The notes: generated by a model not told the origin, from the sequence alone. A DNA stretch of 46,292 bases from Lachnospiraceae bacterium (GCA_009774235.1 VSNJ01000014.1:1-46292), one strand, 5' to 3'. Numbered from the stretch's first letter, positions 23,564 to 32,479 are shown. Made by a program: numbers and translations.

Positions 23564-24781
23564 TTATTTCGCCTGCGGGTACATTTCATCAATGATTTTC
23601 CCGAATGGGTCCGCTTCATCATCTGCCCCGCCCTTGTTTGATACAGGGTTTACTTCATTAACGCCGGAGTCGTTCAAGTCCGCTTCACGGTCATTCAAAA
23701 ATTTCTGCCCTGTCTTTTTCTGTGCTGCCACAATCTGCATAGCAAACGCCTCCGCACTTACAGGCGTTTCATATTTTGCCTTGTTTGCCAAATCCTCAAA
23801 CCCCGGCAACGTCATTTCGTCAATCGCCTTTATCCTTGCCCTTTCTGCGTCTACTGCTGCCGTACTGTCTGTTTCCCCCGTCTTTGCCGTTGCCATAATC
23901 TCATTTTTGTAAGCGTCAGCAACTTCCGGGTACTTAGCTTTTAACTCTTCCACTGTCATTTTATTGCCCTCCTGTTCATTTTTGGTAGTGGATTTATTAT
24001 TATGGCTATTGGCATAGCCTAATAATCCTTTTGGCACTGTATGGAATGTGCTTAAATTGATTGGTACAGAATTTACAATAACCTTTTCTGCGTCCTCAAC
24101 CTCTGTTTCAACCTCTGTAAGCATTACTGCGGTACAAAATCCGGCTTCTACGGCTTCCTCCCCCGTAAACCATGTTTCATCTGTCATAAGGCTTTTTATT
24201 TCGTCCTCTGACTTGTCCGTTACGGTCATATAACAATTAACTATGGATTGCTTGATTGTTTCCAGTTCGTCCGCAATCTTCTTTAGTTCATCTGCCTTGT
24301 AATAGCCTAAAATCCCCGCTGCCGGGTCATGTATCATAAAAATACCGCCTACCGATATTTCGATAGAATCCCCCGCCATTGCTATAATCGTGGCAGCACT
24401 GGCGCACCAACCGTCTATTTTTACGGCTATATGTGCCTTGTGTTCTTTCAGCCTTGTATATATTGCTACGGCTGCAAATACATCACCCCCACCCGAATTG
24501 ATACGAACGGTTATTTCTTCAACCTCGCCCATAGCTTTAAGGTCTTTGTTAAACTCTTTCGGGGTTATATCGTCCTCATACCATGAATACTCCGATATTT
24601 CCCCATACAGTAAGAGTTCTGCCGTGCTGCCCTCTTCACTGGCTACAAAATTCCAAAACCTGTTTATCTCGTTTTTATTCCTCGGTTTCTTCCTCTCTGT
24701 CCTGTTCGTCAGCTTCCTTGTCGGGGTCTGTGTCTGATTCCTTATCTCCAGTATCCCCGGTATCTGTCTTTTTCTTTGCAC
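23564..24781 (-). CDS. ClpP/S49-like capsid maturation protease with scaffold region
   Basis: No start codon follows the portal stop in this frame. A GTG at 24781, nine bases after a perfect AAGGAGG inside the portal gene, is the best start, giving an N-terminal overlap of about 35 codons. The core begins near INRFWNFVASEEGSTAELLL. It shows the ClpP pattern: INSGGGDVFAA (oxyanion strand), DGWCASAATIIAMAG with the nucleophile Ser, and FMIHDPA with the catalytic His. The C-terminal third is Ala/Glu-rich and scaffold-like. It cleaves scaffold and itself during prohead maturation. Confidence 0.88.
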   Translation of the reverse strand: MQRKRQIPGILEIRNQTQTPTRKLTNRTERKKPRNKNEINRFWNFVASEEGSTAELLLYGEISEYSWYEDDITPKEFNKDLKAMGEVEEITVRINSGGGDVFAAVAIYTRLKEHKAHIAVKIDGWCASAATIIAMAGDSIEISVGGIFMIHDPAAGILGYYKADELKKIADELETIKQSIVNCYMTVTDKSEDEIKSLMTDETWFTGEEAVEAGFCTAVMLTEVETEVEDAEKVIVNSVPINLSTFHTVPKGLLGYANSHNNKSTTKNEQEGNKMTVEELKAKYPEVADAYKNEIMATAKTGETDSTAAVDAERARIKAIDEMTLPGFEDLANKAKYETPVSAEAFAMQIVAAQKKTGQKFLNDREADLNDSGVNEVNPVSNKGGADDEADPFGKIIDEMYPQAK

Positions 24782-26294
24782 CGCCTGCAACCTCCTTTAT
24801 CAATTCCTCTTCCCTTTTACGCTGCTTCATATTGTCGTAAAAATCCGTTCCTGTCAGTTCTGCCGTTTCCCTTTCCCTTGTAGAGTAACCGCCCTGTACC
24901 CTCGCTTCCGCTGCTTCTACCTCTTTTGTCGGGTCAAGCTGCCCCGCACTCGGTCCATTCCATTCAGCCGTACAGTACGCCTCCTTAATAATCGGGTCGT
25001 TGAAAAATCCGGGGGCGTTTATCCTGCCTTTCGCAACCGCTTCGCATAGCCACTCCTCATAAATTGGCTGGCAAAAATCAGCTATAAACCATTCCCGGTA
25101 CATCTTTATCACTTTGAAAAATTCCAAAATGGCGGCCCTTGACGCTGAATAATTGTTTGTAAATGCCATTATCAGTATTTCATAAGGTATTTCTAACGCT
25201 GCCCCTATCTGCTTTATAACCGCCATTACAAAGGGGTCAAAATTGGAGTTAGGTCTGCCGGGGGTTGTCATGTTCGCCTTTTCCCCCTCGCCCAAGTCGA
25301 TAACTGCCCCCGGTGCAAGTTCTATGCTGTTTTCGTCCTCTGCGTCAACCTGCATTTCTTCTGGCACAACTTCCCCAAAAGCCGAATCATCACTTGCGCT
25401 ATCTTTTTCAATAAATACCGTAATCAGTCCGCTTACAACTGCTGCCACAACTTCCGCTTCGGTGTACCGCCCCAACTGCTTTATCGTTTCAATTACAGGG
25501 GATAAAAAAGGAACGCCCCGGACTTGCCCGATACGCTCCCGATTCATAACGTGTATAATGTTTTTTCTTCCTGTCCTTTTCCCGTATGCTTCCACCCGGA
25601 CCCATTCTCTAGGGTTTCTGTCTGTAAAAGAAAGAGGGTGGAATTTTGAAATGTGATACGCTACCACTTCCCCGGCTTCGTTCTTTTCCACGCCCTCGCA
25701 AAACAGAGGATTTATTGTTTCTTTGTCCGGGGTGCTTACCCTGTCGGCTTCGATAAGTTCAATTCTCAAATCGTATATACTGCCTGCCCTTTTTGTGGTT
25801 TTCATCAGTGCGAACGAATCGCCACTAAGCAAGGCATTAAGCAACGCCAACTGCTGCAACTGATAAAAATTATCTAACCGCTCCAAATCGCAATGTGTTG
25901 ACCTCGCCCAATGTGCAAACTCCGTTTTTATGGTTTCTTCTAATGTTCTTGCTTCGTCCGGCGTTATCCCTAATATTTCCTCATTGATTTTGGGTTTTAG
26001 CCGTAACCCTGTGCCTACCGTGTTTGTCCTAAGCCTTTTTACCGCACCTGTGGCAATGTTCGACCCGCCATAGTACAAATCCCTTGACCGTTGGCGTAAC
26101 GGGTCTATATTGTCCTCTATATCTTCCCTGTGGCTACCGCCCCCATGCGTCCAACCTATGACCGATTTCTTAACCGAATTTGCCCCATAGTTGCCGTAAC
26201 CGCTGTTTACCATGCTTAACCGTTTCCGTGCAACTTCCCTTTTCAATGCCTTTTCCGGGGAAACTGCCCTTATTACCCTGTCTATCGGATTCAA
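24675..26294 (-). CDS. Portal protein (lambda gpB family)
   Basis: The start is TTG 26294 with AAAGGAGGTACAGGCGGTT upstream. The 539-aa product has the lambda-portal pattern: LYYGGSNIATGAVKRLRTNT, then LQQLALLNALLSGDSFALM, KTIKQLGRYTEAEVVAAVVS and LIMAFTNNYSASRAAILEFF. It forms the dodecameric DNA gate and nucleates the capsid. The C-terminus is a low-complexity Asp/Glu tail that overlaps the protease gene. Confidence 0.94.
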   Translation of the reverse strand: MNPIDRVIRAVSPEKALKREVARKRLSMVNSGYGNYGANSVKKSVIGWTHGGGSHREDIEDNIDPLRQRSRDLYYGGSNIATGAVKRLRTNTVGTGLRLKPKINEEILGITPDEARTLEETIKTEFAHWARSTHCDLERLDNFYQLQQLALLNALLSGDSFALMKTTKRAGSIYDLRIELIEADRVSTPDKETINPLFCEGVEKNEAGEVVAYHISKFHPLSFTDRNPREWVRVEAYGKRTGRKNIIHVMNRERIGQVRGVPFLSPVIETIKQLGRYTEAEVVAAVVSGLITVFIEKDSASDDSAFGEVVPEEMQVDAEDENSIELAPGAVIDLGEGEKANMTTPGRPNSNFDPFVMAVIKQIGAALEIPYEILIMAFTNNYSASRAAILEFFKVIKMYREWFIADFCQPIYEEWLCEAVAKGRINAPGFFNDPIIKEAYCTAEWNGPSAGQLDPTKEVEAAEARVQGGYSTRERETAELTGTDFYDNMKQRKREEELIKEVAGGAKKKTDTGDTGDKESDTDPDKEADEQDREEETEE

Positions 26295-26359
26295 AACCGC
26301 CTGTACCTCCTTTCTGTGCTACAAAATCCTCATTCTGTGCCACATTTCCGCATAAAAAT

Positions 26360-26397
26360 AGCACCTTTAGAAATATCCCTGTATTTCCTTTGGTGCT
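26360..26397 (-). terminator. Leader terminator before the portal gene
   Basis: Minus-strand AGCACC...GGTGCT with an inner GAAATA/TATTTC stem is followed by ATTTTTATG. It begins about seven bases after the predicted transcription start of the late promoter at 26411-26449. Confidence 0.65.
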
Positions 26398-26410
26398 TTT
26401 GCTATTTTAT

Positions 26411-26449
26411 ATAATAGCATAAAAAAGCGGGCAATGGTGGGCAATCTTT
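26411..26449 (-). promoter_or_regulatory. Late-control promoter cassette B
   Basis: On the minus strand an ATTGCCC-ACC-ATTGCCC direct repeat lies in a 22-bp box (26428-26449). After 11 bp comes an extended -10, TGC-TATTAT (26411-26416). Box, spacer length and terminator behind it are the same as at cassette A (30127-30165). There is no -35 consensus, which implies an activator or antiterminator. Confidence 0.7.
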
Positions 26450-26457
26450 CAAAAATT

Positions 26458-26694
26458 TTATAAATCCCTCGGAACGACCCTGTAAAGCCTGTTTCTGCCC
26501 TTTCTTTTGGCTATATTTTCTAATTCCTGTACCTTATTGCTCCAATACTCTATCTGCTTGCGTATTTCGCCCAAATTCGCCCTTGTAAACGACTTACCGC
26601 CAATAGTATAGGCTTGATTGATTGCAACCTCGCTTTCGGCTTCTAGCCACATATCCAAGTGTTTTTTTGCCGTTTCTAATGTTATTGCTGCCAT
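26458..26694 (-). CDS. gpW-like head connector (DUF6148 type, 78 aa)
   Basis: The product (MAAITLETAKKHLDMWLEAE, TIGGKSFTRANLGEIRKQIE) matches the small gpW/DUF6148 family found between TerL and portal. In lambda, gpW seals the portal before tail joining. The position between TerL and portal is the canonical one. It overlaps TerL by one base. Confidence 0.85.
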   Translation of the reverse strand: MAAITLETAKKHLDMWLEAESEVAINQAYTIGGKSFTRANLGEIRKQIEYWSNKVQELENIAKRKGRNRLYRVVPRDL

Positions 26695-28538
26695 TATAAT
26701 ATACCTCCGCTTCTATTCCCCCTGCGTTTTTTCTTTTTCGGGGGTGCTTGTGTTCCTGTTTCTTTCTTTGGCGGTTCTTTAAGGGTCAAGCCTGTTATTT
26801 CTATTGCTGCCTGTGCATAGTTCCTACAGTCTAACGGCTCATTCCTCTTTGTTTCGCCTGTCAATTCCCATACAAAATACGGTCTGCCCTTTTTGTACTT
26901 TAATACCTGTTTTTCCGCTGTCAGTCCTTTAAAATAATCTTCATCATACCCCCTTATGTATTCGTTTTCATCTTTCGGAAAATGGCAATAACCGGGACCC
27001 TCTTCCTCTATCAGTAACCGTTGTAGCAATAATGATTTGCCCGTATCTACCCCCAACGTAAACAAATACGCCTGTTCTCTGTTGTTTTTCGTTGGTTTTG
27101 ATATGTATGGTCTTGCCGTTCCCTCATTACCGCCCTTAATCGCATATACGCCCCTTGCCGTCCGTGCTTTACAGAATTTGTATACTTTGTTTGTAAAATG
27201 CCCGCCGGAGTCCATACAGGCGCAAATGATTCTTAATTCCGTGCCGTCAGCTTTCTTAAATCTCTGTAATAAAAGTTCGTCCAACCGTTTCCATACTTCC
27301 GGCTGTTTCAAATCCCCGTATATCTTTTTATATACAATGCCGTATGATTCAAACCCTACGCCCCAACCGACAACCTCAATTTCAAATCTATCGTCCTGTG
27401 TGTCAATACCTGCAGTAATCGCTATTACTTCGTCCGGCACTTCACAACGGTATTTCTCACGGCGTTTTATTAAATCGTCTTTGCTTGCACTCTCCCCCTC
27501 CTCTTCCCAAGTCTGCCCCAACTCGGTATTTACCCATGATTTCATCAACTCTATATTTCCCTTTTTTACTGCTGCGTCAGCTTCAATAAAACCTTTTACG
27601 ATTTTATCCCAACCAAAAAAAGTTGACGCTAAAGAGTTGAAATGAAAACCCCTTACTTTTCTTTTCGGATATTTCGCTATATATCTGCCCTCGTTAAAAT
27701 GGTCTTTCCATTCTACCTCCGAATGGATAACCCCACATTTCGCACAAACATAGGTAACGCTTTCTACTTCCCCGTCCGCATCCACTTTGTAAGTAAGGTT
27801 GCCCCACTCCAACGGCTGAAGCTCTCCGCAACTCGGACATGGTACGTTCCATTCTTCCATTGTCGAATGTTCGTACTCCATTTCTATACGGCTTGCCCCT
27901 TTTATTGTCGGGGTGCTTGTGTCTACTTCCTTACGATTCCAGTATGTAGTAAGACGCTTTCCGGCTAAAATAAGCGGGTCCCCCTCTGCCCCCGCCGTTG
28001 GCGGGTATGCGTCTATTTCATCTGCCAACAATACACGGATTGGACGGCTTCTAAGTTCTGTTGGGGAGTTCGCTCCTGTCATTGTGATACGACCACCCGG
28101 AAAAGACTTTTTAAAAATCGTATTTCCGCTTGTCCGGCTCTTCTCGTTGATTTTGTCTTTCAGTGCCGGGGTATCCCTTACCATTGGCATTAGCCTATCT
28201 TTGCTTAGTGTTTCCGCAAGGCTCAAAGTCGGCTGCATACACAACATTGTACACGGGTCATAGTGCATATAATAGCCGATTGTATTTAATAAAAAAGCGT
28301 CTGTTTTTCCCATTTGTGCAGCAGACATTACCACAACTTTTTCAACGGATATATCGGTTATAGCGTCCATAATTTCACGCTGCCACGGTGCTTTATCCGT
28401 GTTCCAACGCCCTCCCTTGCTTCCCGATTCAGAGGAAAGACGGCGGTATTTGTCTGCCCATTGTGATAACGTGAGGTCTGGGGGCGGTTCTAATACCTTA
28501 AATATATCTTTGAAAAGGTTAATCGTTTCCCTCTTCAT
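26694..28538 (-). CDS. terL: Terminase large subunit (lambda gpA family)
   Basis: The start ATG 28538 (MKRETINLFKDIFKVL) is preceded by AAGGAGGAAATACAGGAAG and overlaps the Nu1-like gene by 20 bases. The roughly 614-aa product has the gpA layout. It has LSQWADKYRRLSSESGSKGG, a Walker-A-like VMSAAQMGKTDAF, Walker-B LLADEIDAYPPTAG and CPSCGE/CAKCGV zinc-ribbon-like pairs. The nuclease part has Asp residues in TAGIDTQDD and CMDSGG. It cuts concatemers and drives packaging. The gpA family together with a Nu1-like partner suggests cos-type packaging. Confidence 0.95.
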   Translation of the reverse strand: MKRETINLFKDIFKVLEPPPDLTLSQWADKYRRLSSESGSKGGRWNTDKAPWQREIMDAITDISVEKVVVMSAAQMGKTDAFLLNTIGYYMHYDPCTMLCMQPTLSLAETLSKDRLMPMVRDTPALKDKINEKSRTSGNTIFKKSFPGGRITMTGANSPTELRSRPIRVLLADEIDAYPPTAGAEGDPLILAGKRLTTYWNRKEVDTSTPTIKGASRIEMEYEHSTMEEWNVPCPSCGELQPLEWGNLTYKVDADGEVESVTYVCAKCGVIHSEVEWKDHFNEGRYIAKYPKRKVRGFHFNSLASTFFGWDKIVKGFIEADAAVKKGNIELMKSWVNTELGQTWEEEGESASKDDLIKRREKYRCEVPDEVIAITAGIDTQDDRFEIEVVGWGVGFESYGIVYKKIYGDLKQPEVWKRLDELLLQRFKKADGTELRIICACMDSGGHFTNKVYKFCKARTARGVYAIKGGNEGTARPYISKPTKNNREQAYLFTLGVDTGKSLLLQRLLIEEEGPGYCHFPKDENEYIRGYDEDYFKGLTAEKQVLKYKKGRPYFVWELTGETKRNEPLDCRNYAQAAIEITGLTLKEPPKKETGTQAPPKKKKRRGNRSGGIL

Positions 28539-29016
28539 CTTCCTGTATTTCCTCCTTAAAAATTTCCTCAAAATTAGATAATTCCGCCAATGCTTCTTTT
28601 ATCTTTGCATTGAGGTATAGAAAAATCTTTGCTTTATCCGTCATGGTTGCTAGTTTGTCTGCTTCCTCTGCCGGAATTGCACTTAAACGGCTCTTAAAAT
28701 TTATCAGCGTTGCGGACATTATTTTTCTTACGTCCTCTGCCTTGTGCAGTTCCCCGCGCTTTAAAGCTAAATCCAACTCCTCATTAAGACGCTTTGCCTT
28801 TGTTAGCTTTGCCCTCTCTTCGTTTAGGTCTACTGCCTCCTCTGTTTCCGGGTTTCGGTCCCTCAAATATCTTATGTATGCGTGGTTCGATTCTGTCAGC
28901 GAATACAATTTTGTTTCGCCCACGGTCTGCAATACCCCTTTGCTTGTCAGCCGTTCAACATTCTTAGGGGTCATATCAAGAAATTTTGCAACCGCATTTT
29001 TATCATAAAGTTTCAA
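28519..29016 (-). CDS. Terminase small subunit, lambda Nu1-like
   Basis: The 165-aa product begins with a winged-HTH (MKLYDKNAVAKFLDMTPKNV, ERLTSKGVLQTVGETKLYSL), then a long helix (EERAKLTKAKRLNEELDLAL) typical of Nu1/DUF1441. Such proteins bind cos and recruit TerL. Its partner TerL is of the matching gpA family. The gene is directly upstream and overlaps TerL. Confidence 0.85.
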   Translation of the reverse strand: MKLYDKNAVAKFLDMTPKNVERLTSKGVLQTVGETKLYSLTESNHAYIRYLRDRNPETEEAVDLNEERAKLTKAKRLNEELDLALKRGELHKAEDVRKIMSATLINFKSRLSAIPAEEADKLATMTDKAKIFLYLNAKIKEALAELSNFEEIFKEEIQEDEEGND

Positions 29017-29173
29017 AAATCCTACCCCCTTAAAAAAAATTCCGGCATTTTGGAAGTCGATTTTTACCCCGGAGGCTAGGCAAGTTTTGGGGTCACGGCA
29101 CCCGCAAGCCTTTCTGACGGCTTACAGTACCTTTGACCGCTTGCCCCTCATGCCGTGGTGTTCGTCCTCTTTG
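29017..29173. other. Structured intergenic segment, possible cos/packaging region
   Basis: This gap of 157 bases lies between the two small-terminase genes. It contains nested inverted repeats: CACGGCA/TGCCGTG enclosing GCAAGC/GCTTGC. No ORF with a ribosome-binding site is seen. In lambda the cos region lies just before Nu1, so this is the best place to look for cos, but no cohesive-end sequence can be read by eye. Confidence 0.35.
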
Positions 29174-29977
29174 TCACTCTTCCAAGTCCTCTTGTGCTTC
29201 GTCCTCTGTGTAGGTATCGTCTATCTCGCCTGTGTCCGGGTCTACCTCATACACACCGCTTGCCTTTTGCTTCATCAATGTGTAACGCCTTTCCTCTAGG
29301 CTTATCCTCTTCTGTTCCAACTCATAGGACTTAATAGAATCCAGTAGCTTTATTATGCGTCCGTGTATCTTGTTTAGTTCTGCTTCTAACTTCATTGCCC
29401 TTTCAAATGCTGATGATTTAATAGTAGTTTCCATAGCCACATCTAACGGCGGTTTACTGCTGCCCTCTGTATTTTCCCCTGTATATGTTCCGTATGGGTC
29501 CTTATCCTCCGCCTTTTTAGGTGTGCGCATTTCTACTACACGGTCAACAAATAATTCCCCTGTGTCGTTGCTGTTAAGTTCTGCTATCCGTTTCTTTAAA
29601 TCATTTTCCTTTGCTATAAGGGTCTGTAATTCTCTTAGCATATTTTCCGTTGTATTCAGCGTAACCGATTCTATCAGCTTTCTTTCATCTTCTGACAGTT
29701 CATCAAAATACACTGTAGAATACGCCCCGTGTGTCTGTGCGTTTTTATTGCGTTTGGGTGCGCCGTGTCCTTTGGCGTTTTGGTTGCCTTTCTGTGCCCC
29801 CTGTTTTTTCGGCTGATTTTCAAGTGCTTCTTTCCATTTATCCATACATTTCCACTTTGCTATTTTTGCCGAATCCACGCCCAACACTTCCGCTATTTCG
29901 GGATTTTTTGCCATTCCGTCAGAATCCAAAAAAATCCGCTTTGCTTTTTCCCTCTTTTCGTCTTTTTTCCGCGGCAT
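29174..29977 (-). CDS. Second terminase small subunit-like protein (PBSX/YqaS type)
   Basis: The 267-aa product has a YqaS-like N-terminus (KRIFLDSDGMAKNPEIAEVL, then a helix starting DSAKIAKWK). It also has the linker GNQNAKGHGAPKRNKNAQTH, characteristic of PBSX-type small terminases. A long coiled-coil region follows (residues 95-210). A classical Nu1-like protein is encoded next to it, so one genome carries two small-terminase types. Possibly one has become a regulator or a host-DNA-sparing accessory. The start follows AAAGGAGGGATACC. Confidence 0.8.
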   Translation of the reverse strand: MPRKKDEKREKAKRIFLDSDGMAKNPEIAEVLGVDSAKIAKWKCMDKWKEALENQPKKQGAQKGNQNAKGHGAPKRNKNAQTHGAYSTVYFDELSEDERKLIESVTLNTTENMLRELQTLIAKENDLKKRIAELNSNDTGELFVDRVVEMRTPKKAEDKDPYGTYTGENTEGSSKPPLDVAMETTIKSSAFERAMKLEAELNKIHGRIIKLLDSIKSYELEQKRISLEERRYTLMKQKASGVYEVDPDTGEIDDTYTEDEAQEDLEE

Positions 29978-30071
29978 GGTATCCCTCCTTTGTTTGTTTT
30001 CCCATTTCCCGGAGTTCCATTACCCCGGAATTACCGCATTTTTAGAAAATTTCAAAAATGCCGTACAAAAA

Positions 30072-30103
30072 GGCAGCGGGATTTTATCAATAATCCTGCT
30101 GCC
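30072..30103 (-). terminator. Leader terminator before the packaging genes
   Basis: GGCAGCAGGATT/AATCCCGCTGCC (12 bp with one G-U, 8-nt loop) is followed on minus by TTTTTGTACGG. It lies about 17 bases after the predicted start of cassette A and before the first terminase gene. Confidence 0.75.
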
Positions 30104-30126
30104 CTTTCATTCCTTTTCATGCTACT

Positions 30127-30165
30127 ATCATACCACAAAAAATCGGGCAATGGTGGGCAATCTTT
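30127..30165 (-). promoter_or_regulatory. Late-control promoter cassette A
   Basis: The same 22-bp box as cassette B (30144-30165, direct repeat ATTGCCC with 10-bp period) is followed after 11 bp by the extended -10 TGG-TATGAT (30127-30132). It lies at the very end of the RinA/ArpU-like regulator gene, the classic place for a late promoter controlled by that regulator. Confidence 0.75.
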
Positions 30166-30643
30166 ACTGCAAAATTTCTTTTATTATTTTGCTGCGTGAT
30201 ACATTTCTATTCCTTGCTAATTTTTCGCCCAAAACTTTTAAGGCTTCGCACCTTATATTTTTGGCTTGCCGTACACTGTAGCCTACCTGTTCTGCTATGC
30301 GGTCCCATTTCTGCCCCTGTAAGTACAACCCGCTTATTATCACTTTATGCACCGCCGATAATGCGGAAATTTCCTTGAAAATCTGTGTCCTAAGTTTTTT
30401 TAATTCCGTAATCCGGCTTTTTAGGGTTTCTATGCGTTCCCTTGTGTCCGTTTCTGCCAATTTCATAGCAAGCAAAGCCGTACTATCGCCTAATTTATTG
30501 CCGTGTGGCATACCGTCATATTCAACCGCACCTAACGGATTATATCCGGCTTCGTACTGCTCTAGCCACTCACTTGCTACTTTAATATCCAAGTCAATCC
30601 ACTTGTAAAATTTTAAGATTGCTTCCACTTCCGAATTTTTCAT
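30164..30643 (-). CDS. Late transcription regulator (RinA/ArpU-like, sigma-70 region 4-like HTH)
   Basis: The start ATG 30643 (MKNSEVEAILKFYKWIDLDI) follows AGGAGGATTACATACA. The 159-aa product ends in a sigma-region-4-like HTH (SAVHKVIISGLYLQGQKWDR, then IAEQVGYSVRQAKNIRCEAL). RinA/ArpU/LtrC-type proteins are known late-gene activators in Gram-positive phages and sit just before terS. Here two repeated boxes lie next to extended -10 elements and leader terminators, one abutting this gene. They are the likely binding sites. Activator and antiterminator modes both remain possible. Confidence 0.75.
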   Translation of the reverse strand: MKNSEVEAILKFYKWIDLDIKVASEWLEQYEAGYNPLGAVEYDGMPHGNKLGDSTALLAMKLAETDTRERIETLKSRITELKKLRTQIFKEISALSAVHKVIISGLYLQGQKWDRIAEQVGYSVRQAKNIRCEALKVLGEKLARNRNVSRSKIIKEILQ

Positions 30644-30660
30644 TGTATGTAATCCTCCTG

Positions 30661-30999
30661 TTATGGCGGTCTGTATTTTTCCCACCATTTGATATTTGCA
30701 TTTGCCTTTATTGGCGTTGCTTGTCTAATACTGCTGCCGTGCCGGGTCCCCCTGTGCCTATAGGGTTCGCAAATATCTTGTGATACCTCCGTAAATGCTT
30801 CCCTTAACGCCTGTAGAACGTCCTGTAAGCCATTTACCAACATATCAAAGGATTGCAATAGCTGATTTAATAAATCGCACGTTGTTTGTATGTCGTTTCC
30901 TGTACAGGCAGACAGGGCAGCTATAACCGCTCTTGTGCTATCATCTGCCACCTGCCCACATCTTAATAAAACACCCTCCTTATACTCAAACTGGCCCAT
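30661..30999 (-). CDS. Hypothetical protein (112 aa)
   Basis: The product begins MGQFEYKEGVLLRCGQVADD. It has a helical centre (LLNQLLQSFDMLVNGLQDVL) and a basic tail ending IKWWEKYRPP. I recognise no domain. Its place between parB and the late regulator marks the end of the early operon. A small regulatory or structural-adaptor role is possible. Confidence 0.55.
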   Translation of the reverse strand: MGQFEYKEGVLLRCGQVADDSTRAVIAALSACTGNDIQTTCDLLNQLLQSFDMLVNGLQDVLQALREAFTEVSQDICEPYRHRGTRHGSSIRQATPIKANANIKWWEKYRPP

Positions 31000-31009
31000 A
31001 ACACACCGC

Positions 31010-32479
31010 CTAACCCTGTAAATACTGCTGATATTCTGCCGTTTTTCTCATAACCCATACAGATAAGGCGTTTGTTAATCTGTTTTCCCATTCAGCCGGA
31101 CACAATGGCTTTCCTTTGTTTGCTTCCAGTTCGGACGCTATAACCGCCCTAACCTCTTTTCCGATAAGCGTATATTGTGCCATGCCGTATTTTTCCTGTA
31201 TCCACTTTGTAAAGTCTAATCCCTTTTCCTGTGGTTCGGGTACATATTCCGGGTAATCGCTCATATCCTGCTGCCCCGGTAAAGGTTCGTTTTCCTCTTC
31301 CTGTGGTTCGGGTTCTGCTGCCTGTGGCTCATTCATTGCCCCGGCTGTTTCCTCTTCGGTTTCTTCCCTCGTTTCCTCTTCCTGTACCTCTTCTATGGTA
31401 TCGTCATAGGATAATTGGTTATTTTCAATCATCAATACCACGATTTCCGCAAGGTCTGAATACTCAATCAAGAAATTCCCCCATTTGTCAGTATCAATAA
31501 TTGTGATTCCGTCCGCTTGAAAACGATATATATATTTACCACCGTCAAACTTTTTTCCTTGAAAAGACTTGCTGAAATATTTCCTTAACGTCCTTTCTAC
31601 TGCTGCCACATTATCCTTTACCTTGAATATTGCCCGGTTTACTTCCCCCTTGATAGCGTCCTTTATTGCTTCCTGTGCCTTTTCTGCCTGTTCGTCCGTG
31701 ATTTCTTCCTTTTCTTCCGGCTTTACATCTTTTATATGCAACTCGCCCTTTTCTTCGTACTGCTCATAGGCTTTTTTCTGCCCCTCTTCGTCAAGCCTAC
31801 TAAGTTCGTGTGCAGTTGAAATATTGATATTGCCCTTTTCCAGTTCCTCTTTAAAATCCTGTGACAGATTATTGCTAATCGCTTCCATGCGTCCTATCTG
31901 TGTAGTGGACGTGTTAAGCATTTGTGCCACGATTTCACGGATACGCCCGATTCTTTCCCGCTCTTCCTTTGGCTTGTCTTTGTTTTCTTCCTGTAAAGCC
32001 TTTTTGTACTCTGTCAGCACGGCTTTTAATTCGTCTGCCTGTTTTACCTTTTCCCAATCCGTAAGCTGCCTTGCCGTTGCATTGGTAAAGATAAGACTTA
32101 AACGGTCCCTTATTTCGTCTGATTCTTTCTTGATACGGCACGGTACTTTTCTGTATTCTTCCTTTCCCTCTTCCACCAACTTTAAAGCTGCTAACCGTCT
32201 ACGGTGTCCGGCTATCACTTCATACTTACCATGTGCCTCCGGCTTAACAACTAAATTCTGTTCAATGCACCCGGATAACTCAATAGCTGCTGCCAATTCG
32301 TCAATATTTTCTGTGGAATAGAAATTATCCTTACTCGGCATTAAGTCCTCCACATCAAGCATAATCACATCAAAGGCGTTTTCCGTTGCCTGTGCCGGTC
32401 CCTCTGCCTGTACTGCTGCCCCTTTGGATTTTGTGTTAAGCAAACTGTTAAGGTCAAACCCTTTCTTTTTCTCTGCCAT
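31010..32479 (-). CDS. parB: ParB/Spo0J-like centromere-binding protein
   Basis: The 489-aa product has an N-terminal ParB CTPase-type domain (VEDLMPSKDNFYSTENIDEL, then GHRRRLAALK at 91-100). A central HTH region follows (IREIVAQMLNTSTTQIGRME). The C-terminal extension is long, acidic and Glu-rich, ending in a small domain (LDFTKWIQEKYGMAQYTLIG). ParB loads at parS and slides as a clamp. One copy of the dispersed 17-bp palindrome lies about 30 bp upstream of its start. It pairs with parA (33770-34525). The extra C-terminal region makes it longer than typical plasmid ParB. Confidence 0.85.
   Translation of the reverse strand: MAEKKKGFDLNSLLNTKSKGAAVQAEGPAQATENAFDVIMLDVEDLMPSKDNFYSTENIDELAAAIELSGCIEQNLVVKPEAHGKYEVIAGHRRRLAALKLVEEGKEEYRKVPCRIKKESDEIRDRLSLIFTNATARQLTDWEKVKQADELKAVLTEYKKALQEENKDKPKEERERIGRIREIVAQMLNTSTTQIGRMEAISNNLSQDFKEELEKGNINISTAHELSRLDEEGQKKAYEQYEEKGELHIKDVKPEEKEEITDEQAEKAQEAIKDAIKGEVNRAIFKVKDNVAAVERTLRKYFSKSFQGKKFDGGKYIYRFQADGITIIDTDKWGNFLIEYSDLAEIVVLMIENNQLSYDDTIEEVQEEETREETEEETAGAMNEPQAAEPEPQEEENEPLPGQQDMSDYPEYVPEPQEKGLDFTKWIQEKYGMAQYTLIGKEVRAVIASELEANKGKPLCPAEWENRLTNALSVWVMRKTAEYQQYLQG

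Noticed and set aside
26170..26364. A 64-codon ORF overlapping the start of the portal gene.
   Set aside because: It is in another frame of portal with no ribosome-binding site; the region is the leader and terminator of the late promoter.
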